48,715 nt of DNA from Hymenobacter terrestris (lineage in GTDB: Bacteria; Bacteroidota; Bacteroidia; Cytophagales; Hymenobacteraceae). The stretch is from the NCBI RefSeq assembly GCF_013377905.1, contig NZ_JABKAV010000025.1:1-48715 (forward strand), written 5' to 3'. Shown in pieces: positions 9,772 to 19,172 of the stretch (its first letter is position 1; each line of letters begins with the position of its first letter). Made by a program: the position numbers and the translations under genes. A model generated the notes under the pieces. That model ran no database searches and had not been told where the DNA came from. It saw nothing but the letters and a program-made list of their open reading frames with translations.

Positions 9772-10726
9772 ATGCCTCCTAACACTCCCGAACCCCAACT
9801 CCGCGCGGCCCTGCTGGGGCTCTGGAACTCGACGCGCTGGGTGTGCCCGTCGAGTTCCAGAGCCCCAGCAGGGCCGCCTCGACCCCGTGGTGCATATGCG
9901 CGCATACGGCACCCATAAGCAGCCCGCCGGCACCTGGTCCGATGATGCCTCGCTCACGTTCTGCCTGGCCCAGGCGCTGGCCGACGGCTTCACGCTAGCC
10001 AAAACGGCCGATTACAGCCGCCGCTGGTACTACGAGCAGCTCTGGACGCCCCACGGCACCGTGTTCGATATTGGCGTCACCACCCGCGAGGCACTGAGTC
10101 GCCTGCAAGCCGACGAGGACCTGATTCCAGCCGGTGGTACCGATGAGTACAGCAACGGCAACGGTGCGCTGATGCGGATTCTGCCGCTGGCCTTTTACCA
10201 AACCGACGCCTCCCTGGCCGAGCGGTTTCAGCTCATCCACGACGTGTCGGCCATCACGCACGGTCATATTCGCTCGGCGGTGGCGTGCTTTCTGTACCTG
10301 GAAGTAGCCCGCCACCTACGCGCTGGCAAGTCGCCGGCCGCCGCCTATCCCGAAATGTGTCGGCAGGCTCCAGCTCAACTCGCGGAGCTCGATATTCCAG
10401 CCCGTGAACTGGCCCATTTTGAAGTTTTGCTCAGCGGCCGGTTAGCCGACTTACCGGTTGCTACCATCAACAGCGGCGGCTACGTTATGCACACGTTGGA
10501 GGCCAGTCTTAGGTGCCTGTTGCGCCACGAAACCTACGCTGAAGCTGTGCTGGCTGCCGTTAACCTCGGCGACGATACGGATACTACCGGCGCCGTAACC
10601 GGCGGCCTAGCTGGACTTTATTACGGCGAAGCCGCCATTCCGCCCGAATGGCTGGCCGTGCTGGCCCGCCGCGCCAATATTGAGGCGCTGGCGGTTGCCG
10701 CGGCGCTGGGCACGGGCATAGGTTGA
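9772..10726 (+). pseudogene. ADP-ribosylglycohydrolase family protein, 5' region disrupted
   Basis: The intact part begins around 9878 and reads LDPVVHMRAYGTHKQPAGTW, then SDDASLT and, near the C-terminus, GDDTDTTGAVTGGLAGLYYG. These are the two acidic Mg-binding clusters of the DraG/ARH family, which removes ADP-ribose from proteins or small acceptors. Family members begin with an LLG-GDALGVPVEF block. Here that block is split over three frames: MPPNTPEPQLRAALLGL in the frame of ATG 9772, DALGVPVEFQS in the frame of 9831, and LDPVVHM in the frame of 9878. The breaks coincide with the perfect inverted repeat at 9805-9877. ATG 9887 could give a 279-residue product lacking the N-terminal helix. 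This is either a true pseudogene or an assembly artefact. Confidence 0.8.
9805..9877. repeat. perfect 30-bp inverted repeat inside the glycohydrolase 5' region
   Basis: Arms 9805-9834 and 9848-9877 are exact reverse complements around a 13-nt spacer. Each arm is part native code and part copy of the other arm. The first 15 bases of the left arm encode the expected RAALLG and reappear inverted at the end of the right arm. The first 15 bases of the right arm encode the expected VEFQ and reappear inverted in the left arm. This is the pattern left by template switching at a hairpin. Confidence 0.9.
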
Positions 10727-10733
10727 AAAAGCA

Positions 10734-10765
10734 AAAGGCCCTCCAGCGGATGCTGAAGGGCCTTT
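10734..10765 (-). terminator. terminator of tRNA-Asp copy 1
   Basis: A 14-bp stem (10734-10747 with 10752-10765, one G-T pair) with a 4-nt loop begins directly after the tRNA 3' end. On the minus strand it runs into TTTTGCTTTTT. Confidence 0.85.
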
Positions 10766-10766
10766 G

Positions 10767-10840
10767 CGGTCCGGACGGGACTCGAACCCGCGACCTCCGC
10801 CGTGACAGGGCGGCATTCTAACCAACTGAACTACCGAACC
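10767..10840 (-). tRNA. tRNA-Asp (anticodon GTC), copy 1
   Basis: 74 bases on the minus strand. The acceptor stem GGTTCGG pairs with CCGGACC and the discriminator is G. The anticodon stem-loop is CCGCC-CTGTCAC-GGCGG with anticodon GTC. The T arm contains GGTTCGAGTCC. CCA is not encoded. The same tRNA sequence occurs at 11189-11262. Confidence 0.95.
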
Positions 10841-10886
10841 GGCTATCAATTCGGGGTGGGCCATGTGCCCTTCCCTTTTGATGATG

Positions 10887-10918
10887 CAAATATAGCAGAG
10901 TGGATTCGACTTCACCAA
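10887..10918 (-). promoter_or_regulatory. promoter of tRNA-Asp copy 1
   Basis: On the minus strand, TTG (10916-10918), 21 bases, then TATATTTG (10887-10894). This matches the Bacteroidota consensus TTG-N19-21-TAnnTTTG exactly. It predicts a leader of about 40 bases before the tRNA. Confidence 0.85.
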
Positions 10919-11155
10919 GCTAGTGGCAATATAAAACTGCCTTATTAGGCTGTGGAGGGCATTTACAAGAAGATATAGTTCTGTCAGTAAATAGGATAGC
11001 CGTTGAAAAAAACTTGCTAGTTCTAAAGGAAACGAACGTCAGCAGTAGTTCACGCAGGGGCTCGGGGGCGGACGTTCGTTGCGAACCACTGCGCCAGCTA
11101 CTGTGAGACCCAGCGTTGAAATGACGGAGGGAAATACGAAATGCCGGAAAAAGCA

Positions 11156-11187
11156 AAAGGCCCTTCAGCGGATGCTGAAGGGCCTTT
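11156..11187 (-). terminator. terminator of tRNA-Asp copy 2
   Basis: A perfect 14-bp stem (11156-11169 with 11174-11187), loop GGAT, followed on the minus strand by TTTTGCTTTTT. It is the same element as behind copy 1 apart from one base of the stem. Confidence 0.9.
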
Positions 11188-11188
11188 G

Positions 11189-11262
11189 CGGTCCGGACGG
11201 GACTCGAACCCGCGACCTCCGCCGTGACAGGGCGGCATTCTAACCAACTGAACTACCGAACC
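11189..11262 (-). tRNA. tRNA-Asp (anticodon GTC), copy 2
   Basis: 74 bases on the minus strand, identical to the copy at 10767-10840, with the same anticodon GTC and no encoded CCA. tRNA plus terminator form a duplicated unit of about 107 bases; the upstream promoters differ. Confidence 0.95.
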
Positions 11263-11303
11263 AGGTTGTTCTATTTCGCGGCTCAGAAAGCGTTGAAGTG
11301 GTG

Positions 11304-11334
11304 CAAAAGTAGTTGGCCGGCAGCAGGTGCGCAA
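11304..11334 (-). promoter_or_regulatory. promoter of tRNA-Asp copy 2
   Basis: On the minus strand, TTG (11332-11334), 20 bases, then TACTTTTG (11304-11311), a full match to the Bacteroidota promoter form. Transcription would begin about 35 bases before the tRNA. Confidence 0.85.
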
Positions 11335-11456
11335 GAGCCGGCGCGAAAAAAGCGGAAAAAACTTGCACCGGCTGGCGTGGCAGGCTGCTAGTCAGGTAGA
11401 AAGATTTTTCGCGTGGTCGGATTGAAGCAGGAGTGGCCGGAATCGGCCCCTTCGCT

Positions 11457-11464
11457 TACCTTTG
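11457..11464 (+). promoter_or_regulatory. -7 box upstream of accA
   Basis: TACCTTTG matches TAnnTTTG. No TTG stands at the expected -33 position. The box overlaps the TTG codon at 11462, which argues against translation starting there and for the GTG at 11510. Confidence 0.6.
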
Positions 11465-11509
11465 CTATCTTCTCGTTTCCCCCTCGCACCTCCAAAACCC
11501 GCCTTTGCC

Positions 11510-12463
11510 GTGGCCCAGCTCCTCGATTTTGAACAACCCATTGCCGCCCTCGAAGGCAAGCTCCGCGAAATGCAGCAACTGGCCCTCGACAGTCAGGTAG
11601 ATGTATCGGCCGCGGTAACGGCCCTCGAAGCCAAAATCAACGCCCTTAAAAAGGAAACCTACCAGAACCTAACCCGCTGGCAGCGCGTGCAGCTCTCGCG
11701 CCACCCCGACCGCCCCTACACCTTCGACTACATTCTGGGGATGAGCCAGAAGTTTGTGGAGCTGCACGGCGACCGGACGGTAGGCGACGATAAGGCCATG
11801 GTGGGCGGTTTCGCCGAAATTGATGGCCGCACGGTGATGCTGATTGGCCAGCAGAAGGGTCGCAATACCAAGCAACGGCAGTTTCGCAACTTCGGTATGC
11901 CCAACCCCGAGGGCTACCGCAAAGCCCTGCGCCTGATGAAGCTGGCCGAAAAGTTTAATGTGCCGGTCGTAACGCTCATCGACACGCCCGGTGCGTTTCC
12001 GGGCCTGGAGGCCGAGGAGCGGGGGCAGGGCGAGGCCATTGCCCGCAACCTCAAAGAAATGTTCCTGCTCAAGGTGCCCGTTATCTGCATCATTATCGGT
12101 GAGGGGGCTTCGGGCGGCGCCCTGGGCGTTGCCATCGGCGACCGGGTGCTGATGCTGGAAAACACTTGGTACTCGGTTATTTCGCCCGAATCGTGCAGCA
12201 GCATTCTGTGGCGCTCCTGGGATTACAAGGAGCAGGCGGCCGAGGCGCTCAAGCTCACGGCCAACGACATGCTGGGCAACAAGCTGGTCGATGGCATCGT
12301 GAGCGAGCCGCTGGGTGGTGCCCACACCGACGCGCCCACCATGATTCAGACCCTGAGAGAAACCATCCTGAGCACCCTGGCCGAACTCGATGCCCTCTCG
12401 CCCGAGGACCGCATCAGCCAGCGCATCGACAAGTTCTCGGATATGGGTGTGGTGCTGGAATAG
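11510..12463 (+). CDS. accA: acetyl-CoA carboxylase carboxyltransferase subunit alpha
   Basis: A protein of 317 residues, the normal length for AccA. Together with AccD it moves the carboxyl group from biotin carboxyl carrier protein to acetyl-CoA, giving malonyl-CoA for fatty-acid synthesis in the cytoplasm. Start GTG 11510 gives [20 protein letters not shown], the usual N-terminus; an upstream TTG would lie in the promoter. Typical blocks are present: [59 protein letters not shown] and [16 protein letters not shown]. accD is not in the window, which is usual outside a few groups. The gene appears to be transcribed alone from the -7 box at 11457. Confidence 0.95.
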   Translation: MAQLLDFEQPIAALEGKLREMQQLALDSQVDVSAAVTALEAKINALKKETYQNLTRWQRVQLSRHPDRPYTFDYILGMSQKFVELHGDRTVGDDKAMVGGFAEIDGRTVMLIGQQKGRNTKQRQFRNFGMPNPEGYRKALRLMKLAEKFNVPVVTLIDTPGAFPGLEAEERGQGEAIARNLKEMFLLKVPVICIIIGEGASGGALGVAIGDRVLMLENTWYSVISPESCSSILWRSWDYKEQAAEALKLTANDMLGNKLVDGIVSEPLGGAHTDAPTMIQTLRETILSTLAELDALSPEDRISQRIDKFSDMGVVLE

Positions 12464-12474
12464 GTATTTATCAA

Positions 12475-12580
12475 GCTATTAGCTTAGCGCTGTTAGCTGG
12501 GAGCTACTGCCAATCGGAAGTGCTGTCAGCTATATATCAGACGAAAAAAGCTAACTGCTATCAGCTACAGGTTAACAGCT
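12475..12580. repeat. AGCTAACAGCT-type inverted repeat cluster before the MBL-fold gene
   Basis: The gap after accA is filled by copies of GCTAAC/GTTAGC and AGCTA in both directions. The left part (about 12475-12505) is roughly the inverse of the right part (12546-12580). The right 35 bases match 46576-46610 at 29 positions. Both copies end exactly six bases before a start codon. Confidence 0.7.
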
Positions 12581-12586
12581 TAAAAT

Positions 12587-13435
12587 ATGACCGTTCATAC
12601 CCTCGATACCGGCTTGTTTAAATTGGATGGCGGGGCCATGTTTGGCGTTGTGCCCAAGAGCATGTGGCAGAAGCTCAACCCGGCCGATGATAACAACATG
12701 TGTACCTGGTCCCTGCGCTGCCTGCTGGTAGAGGATGCGGGCCGGCTGCTGCTCGTGGACACCGGCATCGGCGAAAAGCAGGACGAGAAGTTCCGCGGCC
12801 ATTTCTACCTGCACGGCGACGATACGCTGGAAAAGTCGCTGCGCCGGCTGGGCTATACGGCCGCCGATATTACCGACGTGCTGCTGACTCACCTGCATTT
12901 CGACCACTGCGGCGGGGGCGTAGTGCGCACCGCCGAGGATGCGCTGCAACTGGCCTTTCCCAACGCAACCTACTGGAGTAACGAGGCCCACTGGAACTGG
13001 GCTACCGCCCCCAATCCGCGCGAAAAGGCCAGCTTTCTGAAGGAGAACATCTTGCCCATTCAGGAAAGCGGCCAGCTACGCTTCCTCGACCCCAAAACCG
13101 GCGTACCGGCCGAGTTGGGCAGCCTAGCCGACCTGATTTACGTGGACGGCCACACCGAGAAAATGATGCTCCCCAAGCTGTCGTATAAAGACCGCACGCT
13201 GGTTTTTGCCGCCGACCTGTTGCCGAGCGCCCATCACGTGGGTCTGCCCTACGTGATGAGCTACGACGTGCGCCCGCTGGTAACGATGGACGAAAAAGCC
13301 CGCTTCCTGCAACAAGCCGCCGCAGAAAACTGGGTATTGGTGCTGGAGCACGACCACCAGACTGAATGTATCACGGTCGAGCAAACTGAGCGCGGCATCA
13401 AAGTGGCCGAGAAGTTTAAGCTGGCGGAGCTGTAA
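12587..13435 (+). CDS. metallo-beta-lactamase-fold hydrolase
   Basis: A protein of 282 residues. It carries the MBL zinc site THLHFDHCGG (H-x-H-x-D-H), an upstream DTGIGEKQDEKF, the later metal ligands in DGHTEKMMLPKL and FAADLLPS, and VLEHDHQTE near the end. No signal peptide is seen, so it is a cytoplasmic hydrolase. The layout resembles the lactonase-like MBL branch, but the substrate cannot be read from the sequence. The repeat ending six bases before ATG replaces any normal leader, and no separate promoter is obvious. It is followed by the patatin gene after 36 bases, so the two may share a transcript. Confidence 0.85.
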   Translation: MTVHTLDTGLFKLDGGAMFGVVPKSMWQKLNPADDNNMCTWSLRCLLVEDAGRLLLVDTGIGEKQDEKFRGHFYLHGDDTLEKSLRRLGYTAADITDVLLTHLHFDHCGGGVVRTAEDALQLAFPNATYWSNEAHWNWATAPNPREKASFLKENILPIQESGQLRFLDPKTGVPAELGSLADLIYVDGHTEKMMLPKLSYKDRTLVFAADLLPSAHHVGLPYVMSYDVRPLVTMDEKARFLQQAAAENWVLVLEHDHQTECITVEQTERGIKVAEKFKLAEL

Positions 13436-13471
13436 AATAGAGGCGGTGAGAATCTCACTTCCTTCAATCCT

Positions 13472-14272
13472 ATGGCTGAAAAAACGTTAGGGCTGGCACT
13501 TTCTGGGGGCGGGGCGCGGGGTATTGCGCATCTGGGCGTGCTGGCGGCGCTCGATGAGTTGGCGCTGCCGGTAGGGCGGCTCGCGGGCGTTTCGTCGGGG
13601 GCCATTGCGGCTACGTTTTATGCCGCCGGGGTGCCGCCGCGCGAGATTATGCGGCTGCTGCAGGGCGTCAGTATTCCGCGCCTGACGCGGGTGGCGCTCA
13701 GCCGGTACGGCCTGCTGCACATGGACGCGGTGGGGCGGCTGTTCGAGCAGCACCTAGGGGTGGGGGCCACGTTCGAGCAGCTGCGGCTGCCCGTTACGCT
13801 GGTAGCTACCGATATTGAGGCGGGTGAGTCGGTGCGGTTTTCGACCGGACCGCTGGTGCCGCCGCTGCTGGCCTCGTCGGCCGTGCCCATTCTGTACCGG
13901 CCGGTGGTGTACCAGGGCCGGCAGCTGGTAGATGGCGGCCTGCTGAATAACCTGCCCGTGGAGGCGCTGCTGGAAGCCGAACACCCGGGCCTGCGGGTGG
14001 TGGGCGTGCACTGCAATCCGCCCAACCCGGCCGCGCAGGTCAGCAATATGCGCGGGCTGGTCGAGCGCACGCTTAACCTGGCCATTGCCGGCAACACGGT
14101 GCTCAGTAAGCGGCTGTGTCACCTGCTGCTAGAGCCGCCTGAATTGCGCCCGTATCGCACGATGAGCTTTGGGCAGGCCACCGAAATATTCGATATCGGC
14201 TACCGCTACACGCTGGCGCTGGCACCGCAGCTAGCGGCACTGCTCGAAAACGAGTGGCCCGCGCCGGCCTGA
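13472..14272 (+). CDS. patatin-like phospholipase
   Basis: A protein of 266 residues and the patatin hydrolase fold. The oxyanion-hole motif GGGARG is at residues 12-17, the nucleophile serine is in GVSSG (Ser41), and the catalytic Asp is in DGG (Asp154), giving the usual Ser-Asp dyad. No signal peptide or outer-membrane domain is present, so it resembles the small cytoplasmic RssA-like branch rather than PlpD-type exported enzymes. It probably cleaves acyl esters of phospholipids. The next gene on this strand is an acyltransferase, suggesting a role in membrane lipid turnover (inference). Confidence 0.9.
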   Translation: MAEKTLGLALSGGGARGIAHLGVLAALDELALPVGRLAGVSSGAIAATFYAAGVPPREIMRLLQGVSIPRLTRVALSRYGLLHMDAVGRLFEQHLGVGATFEQLRLPVTLVATDIEAGESVRFSTGPLVPPLLASSAVPILYRPVVYQGRQLVDGGLLNNLPVEALLEAEHPGLRVVGVHCNPPNPAAQVSNMRGLVERTLNLAIAGNTVLSKRLCHLLLEPPELRPYRTMSFGQATEIFDIGYRYTLALAPQLAALLENEWPAPA

Positions 14273-14394
14273 AAGCAGAACTGTTGCGGCCAGCAGGCCC
14301 CGACGCAGCGGTGGCGGCGGCAAATTATATAGCTTTAAGGCCCGTTAGCCCCGATTCGGGTGGCCAGCCCTCTTTTACTATCCGTTCTCCGCTC

Positions 14395-14964
14395 ATGGCG
14401 CGTCGTACTTCTACCTTCTGGTATCTGTTTTCAAAGTTCTGGTTCTGGCTGGTGGGCTGGAAGTTAGGGCCGGTGGTGCCGCCCGATATCAAGAAGAGCG
14501 TGATGATTGCGGCCCCGCACACCAGCAACTGGGACTTTATGCACGCCCGGGCGGCCTTTTTTCTGATGGATGTGGACCTGAAAGTAACCATCAAAAAGGA
14601 GTGGATTAGTATTCCGGTGCTCGGGGCGCTGGTGCGTAGCCTGGGCGGGCTGGGCGTCGATCGCAGCCGCAACAACAGCCTCGTCGAAGCCATGGTCGGG
14701 CTGTTTAAGAAGCATGATGAGCTGGTGATTATGGTTACGCCCGAAGGCACCCGCGCCTACCAGCCCAAATGGCGCAAGGGTTTCTACCACACGGCCATGG
14801 CCGCCGGCGTGCCCATTCTGCTCGGCTACCTCGATTATGAAAAGAAGGAAGCCGGCGTAGGACCGGCCTTCTGGCCCACCGGCGACTACGAAAAGGACCT
14901 GGAGGAAATCAAGGCCTTCTATCGCACCAAACCGGGCCGCTTCCCCGAAAAAGGCGTACGTTAG
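14395..14964 (+). CDS. PlsC-type 1-acyl-glycerol-3-phosphate acyltransferase-like protein
   Basis: A protein of 189 residues. It has the acyltransferase motifs HTSNWD (H-x4-D) and TPEGTR, with GVPILLGYLDYEKKEAGVGP near the end. The N-terminal WYLFSKFWFWLVGW is a membrane-associated hydrophobic stretch. ATG 14395 is chosen, since an upstream start at 14254 would overlap the patatin gene and add unrelated residues. TAGCTTTA at 14330-14337 is a one-mismatch -7 box. It most likely transfers an acyl chain to lysophosphatidate or a related lipid; the exact acceptor is unknown. Confidence 0.85.
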   Translation: MARRTSTFWYLFSKFWFWLVGWKLGPVVPPDIKKSVMIAAPHTSNWDFMHARAAFFLMDVDLKVTIKKEWISIPVLGALVRSLGGLGVDRSRNNSLVEAMVGLFKKHDELVIMVTPEGTRAYQPKWRKGFYHTAMAAGVPILLGYLDYEKKEAGVGPAFWPTGDYEKDLEEIKAFYRTKPGRFPEKGVR

Positions 14965-15035
14965 AATATCCGGCGGCTTAATCCGTCGGCAGCAACGCCC
15001 GGCCGGCAGGTACCGGCCGTCATTCATTCGCTCGT

Positions 15036-15635
15036 ATGGAAGATATCAAAGGTTTTGTCTGGGTAATTGGGGCCATCGTCTTCTTTATCTGGCGAATGGT
15101 ACAGAAGGCTGCCGAAAAAGCCAAAGAGGCCCAAGACCGGCAGCCGGCCCAACAGCCCGGTGGCGCGCCGGTGCGTCGGCCAGCCCCATCGGCGCCGGCC
15201 GTATCGTTTGAGGAACTGCTGGCTCAGATGCAGCGCCAGAACCAGCAACCCGCCCCGCCCGAACCCGGCCGGCTGGAAGAGCGCGACTCGGCCCAGGAGT
15301 GGGAGCAGGAGCAGCGAATGCCGGAGCCGCAAGCTAAGCCAGCCCGGCCTACGCCGGTCCCGCGCTTCGGACGCGGCCTCGAAAAGACTGAAGTCGAGCA
15401 GTATTCTCAGGAGCTACCTGCCCGCGAAGCCCGCTCGCTCGAAGCGCCCAGGCGGGCCGTGCGGCTTGGCTCCTCCTTGCCCCGTACCAGCACCGAACAC
15501 GGTAAGGATGATTTCTGGAGCCAGAAGCAAGTGGTGCCCAAACCAACTGGCCGCACCGTTAATGAGCTGCTGAAAAACCCTGCTGACATCCGCGCCGCCT
15601 TCGTGCTCAGCGAAATTTTCCAGCGGCGGTATTAG
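15036..15635 (+). CDS. conserved Bacteroidota membrane-anchored protein, unknown function
   Basis: A protein of 199 residues. The N-terminus IKGFVWVIGAIVFFIWRMV is a single membrane segment. A long disordered, Pro/Gln/Glu-rich region follows. The C-terminus contains NELLKNPADIRAAFVLSEIF, ending QRRY. I recognise this tail (N-P-x-D-x-R-x-A-F/V-x-x-S-E-I) as one shared by otherwise diverse Bacteroidota proteins with the same layout. No enzymatic motif is seen. The short tail may bind a cytoplasmic partner. It is transcribed toward a strong bidirectional terminator. Confidence 0.75.
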   Translation: MEDIKGFVWVIGAIVFFIWRMVQKAAEKAKEAQDRQPAQQPGGAPVRRPAPSAPAVSFEELLAQMQRQNQQPAPPEPGRLEERDSAQEWEQEQRMPEPQAKPARPTPVPRFGRGLEKTEVEQYSQELPAREARSLEAPRRAVRLGSSLPRTSTEHGKDDFWSQKQVVPKPTGRTVNELLKNPADIRAAFVLSEIFQRRY

Positions 15636-15640
15636 CCTTA

Positions 15641-15734
15641 GGACTAAAAGAGGGAGAGTAAAAATCGAAGCCCGCCCAGCATACTGGACGGGCTTCGGCT
15701 TTTACTCTCCCTCTTTTGCTTCCGCTTTTAGTCC
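15641..15734. terminator. nested bidirectional terminator
   Basis: A central stem (12-nt G/C-rich arms GAAGCCCGCCCA and TGGACGGGCTTC around 15667-15696) is wrapped by an outer stem (AGAGGGAGAGTAAAA with its complement) and a further outermost pair (15641-15650 with 15725-15734). It separates two convergent genes, and the outer arm overlaps the stop region of the minus-strand gene. Confidence 0.85.
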
Positions 15735-16399
15735 TGCGTCAGGGCATAGGCAACCAGGTTGGCGCCCATTTTGAGCGCGGCTTCGTGGGTGGCGGGGGTG
15801 TCTTCGGGGTAGGTGCCCATATCCTCCCAGCCGTTGCCCAGGTCGCACTCGTAGCTGTAGAAGCACACCAGCCGGCCCTTATACAGCAGCCCGAAGCCCT
15901 GGGGGCGCTTGCCATCGTGCTCATGGATTTTGGGCAGGCCCCGCGGGAACTGGAATTTCTGGTGGTAGATGGGGTGGGTGAAGGGCAGCTCTACGAATTC
16001 GAGGTCGGGAAACACCTTCTTCATCTCGGGCCGGATGAACTTGTCGAGGCCGTAGTTGTCGTCGATGTGCAGGAAACCGCCCCCAATTAGGTAACGGCGC
16101 AGGTTGCGGGCGTCGAGGTCGGAGAACGTGACGTTGCCGTGGCCCGTGAGGTGCACGAAGGGGTAGGTGAGCAGCTCGGGCGAATCAAGCTCCACGGTAG
16201 CCTCGGCGGGCGCAATGTTGGTGTTCAGCGTCTGGTTGCAGAAGCGGATGAGGTTGGGCAGGCTCGTTTTGTTGGCGTACCAGTCGCCGCCGCCGCCGTA
16301 GTGCAGCTTGGCGATGCGGAAGCTGGGGGCCGGAGCCATCGGCGCGGCGGCCGTCAGCGAGAAGAGCAGGAGCAGAGAAACAAAGAAGTATTTGGACAT
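15728..16399 (-). CDS. secreted DUF4159-family protein
   Basis: A protein of 223 residues. It has a signal peptide (MSKYFFVSLLLLFSLTAAAP). The mature part begins FRIAKLHYGGGGDWYANKTS, typical of DUF4159, and includes HLTGHGNVTFSD and GGFLHIDDNYGLDKF. The Gly-Gly-Phe and His/Asp pattern resembles class I glutamine-amidotransferase-like folds (inference). The function is unknown. It is convergent with the preceding gene, and its promoter was not identified. Confidence 0.85.
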   Translation of the reverse strand: MSKYFFVSLLLLFSLTAAAPMAPAPSFRIAKLHYGGGGDWYANKTSLPNLIRFCNQTLNTNIAPAEATVELDSPELLTYPFVHLTGHGNVTFSDLDARNLRRYLIGGGFLHIDDNYGLDKFIRPEMKKVFPDLEFVELPFTHPIYHQKFQFPRGLPKIHEHDGKRPQGFGLLYKGRLVCFYSYECDLGNGWEDMGTYPEDTPATHEAALKMGANLVAYALTQD

Positions 16400-16511
16400 T
16401 ATAGTAGGAGCAGATGCTGGCGGGACTTGCCTATAATTGCGGGCCGACCGGGAAAGTTCGGCTTGCCTCGCAAGGTAAGCACCGCCCGCGCTTCACCGCT
16501 TATTCCTCACC

Positions 16512-17204
16512 ATGCCCCCGGTTCCTATCGCCCTAGCCTTTATTCTGACTACTGCCTTGACGTTGGCGCTGCTGCTGTGGGCAGCCCCCCGGTACCGGCC
16601 AGCGCTGCTGTTGGGCGCGGGACTTTGGCTGATGAATCAGGCAGTGCAGGCTTGGGTCGGCTTCTATACCGTCACCAACACACTGCCGCCCCGGTTCGCG
16701 CTGGTGGTGGGCCCGCCGCTACTGGCGCTTGTGGTGGTGCTGGCCACGGCCCGGGGCCGCCGCTTCCTCGATGCCTTGCGCCCCGATAGGCTGACGCTGT
16801 TGCACGCGGTGCGAATACCCGTGGAGCTGGTGTTGTGGGGGCTTTACCAGTATCAGGCCGTGCCCCGACTCATGACTTTTGAGGGCCGTAACTGGGATAT
16901 TCTGATGGGCCTCACGGCTCCGCTGGTTTACTACCTGGCGTTTCGCCGGCGGTGGTTGGGGCGGGTCGGGCTAGTAGTTTGGAACGTGTTGGGGCTGGTT
17001 TTATTGGGCAATATCGTGCGGCTGGGGCTGCTGTCGGCGCCGGGGCCGTTCCAGCAATTCTCGTTCGAGCAGCCCAACGTGGCCCTGCAACACTTTCCGT
17101 ACGTGTGGCTACCCGCCTTCGTGGTGCCGGCCGTGCTACTGGCCCACGTGGCGGTGTTGTGGCAGCTTATGACTGGAAAGATTGGAGCTGAAGCGGCAGC
17201 GTGA
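16512..17204 (+). CDS. multi-pass membrane protein, unknown function
   Basis: A protein of 230 residues with about seven hydrophobic segments (for example FILTTALTLALLLWAAP, ALVVGPPLLALVVVLA, LVVWNVLGLVLLGNIV, WLPAFVVPAVLLAHVAVLW). Between them lie short basic loops. No transporter or enzyme motif is recognised. It sits between a secreted DUF4159 protein on the other strand and the RNA ligase gene, 69 bases upstream of the latter, and might be co-transcribed with it. Confidence 0.7.
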   Translation: MPPVPIALAFILTTALTLALLLWAAPRYRPALLLGAGLWLMNQAVQAWVGFYTVTNTLPPRFALVVGPPLLALVVVLATARGRRFLDALRPDRLTLLHAVRIPVELVLWGLYQYQAVPRLMTFEGRNWDILMGLTAPLVYYLAFRRRWLGRVGLVVWNVLGLVLLGNIVRLGLLSAPGPFQQFSFEQPNVALQHFPYVWLPAFVVPAVLLAHVAVLWQLMTGKIGAEAAA

Positions 17205-17264
17205 AGAAAGATAGTGCGGAGGTCCTGCCAACTATTCCTTTTCTTGCTGCATCAATCTATATAG

Positions 17265-18689
<1,425 letters not shown>

Positions 18690-18710
18690 GGGGCATCAGA
18701 TATTTCAGCT

Positions 18711-19172
18711 ATGCAGATGCCCAGTAAACTGACCATTCGTTTCGGTGTGCCAGAGCATGGCTGCCTACCTGTTAGGCTGCAGGCTGATGATTTTAGATTG
18801 CAATTTGAAGCGTCAGATGTACCAGTCAATTCATTAGAGGAGCTATGTAGTGCGCTGATTCTAGCTTTTCAGGGAATAGGGGCGCAAACAAGCTGGCATT
18901 TAGAGCCAGTTTGGTACCACTTTCGTTTTGCTTTTGATAACGAGTTGGTTGCTCTCTATATAACTGAGCAACAGGGTTACGCGGCCGGGCATACCGAAAT
19001 AATTCGTCTGACAGGTAGTGTTGAATCAATAGTATTGCCGTTTTATCGCGCCTTGAGAAGCTTCACTCCTCCTGATAGTGATGAAAATTGGTCAATTTTT
19101 GATTCAGCAAAACTGAAAAAGCTGACTGCTCTAGCGAAAGAATGGAAATATAAAAGATTAGAGGCTAGATAG
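18711..19172 (+). CDS. A/T-rich orphan protein, unknown function
   Basis: A protein of 153 residues; ATG 18711 and ATG 18717 are both possible. Its base composition and codon use (many A/T third positions such as TTA, GAT, AAT) differ clearly from both neighbours. The protein is acidic and soluble, with no signal peptide. Features such as PVWYHFRFAFDNELVALYIT suggest an alpha/beta fold, but no family is recognised. It follows rtcB by 21 bases, and its 3' end overlaps the rsmE 3' end by 15 bases. Composition and isolation suggest recent acquisition. Small orphans of this kind are sometimes immunity proteins, but nothing here proves it. Confidence 0.65.
   Translation: MQMPSKLTIRFGVPEHGCLPVRLQADDFRLQFEASDVPVNSLEELCSALILAFQGIGAQTSWHLEPVWYHFRFAFDNELVALYITEQQGYAAGHTEIIRLTGSVESIVLPFYRALRSFTPPDSDENWSIFDSAKLKKLTALAKEWKYKRLEAR

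Noticed and set aside
10734..11187. A two-spacer CRISPR-like or attachment-site duplication
   Set aside because: The repeated unit is tRNA-Asp plus its terminator; no integrase gene or spacer regularity is present.
11098..11334. Short open frame across the second tRNA-Asp
   Set aside because: It reads through the tRNA and its terminator and has no coding character.
12587..13435. Reading the MBL-fold gene as an acyl-homoserine-lactone lactonase
   Set aside because: The zinc motif is shared by many hydrolases; no residues specific to lactonases could be confirmed.
18711..19172. Toxin-antitoxin or immunity assignment for the A/T-rich orphan
   Set aside because: No partner toxin and no recognised immunity fold; composition alone is not enough.
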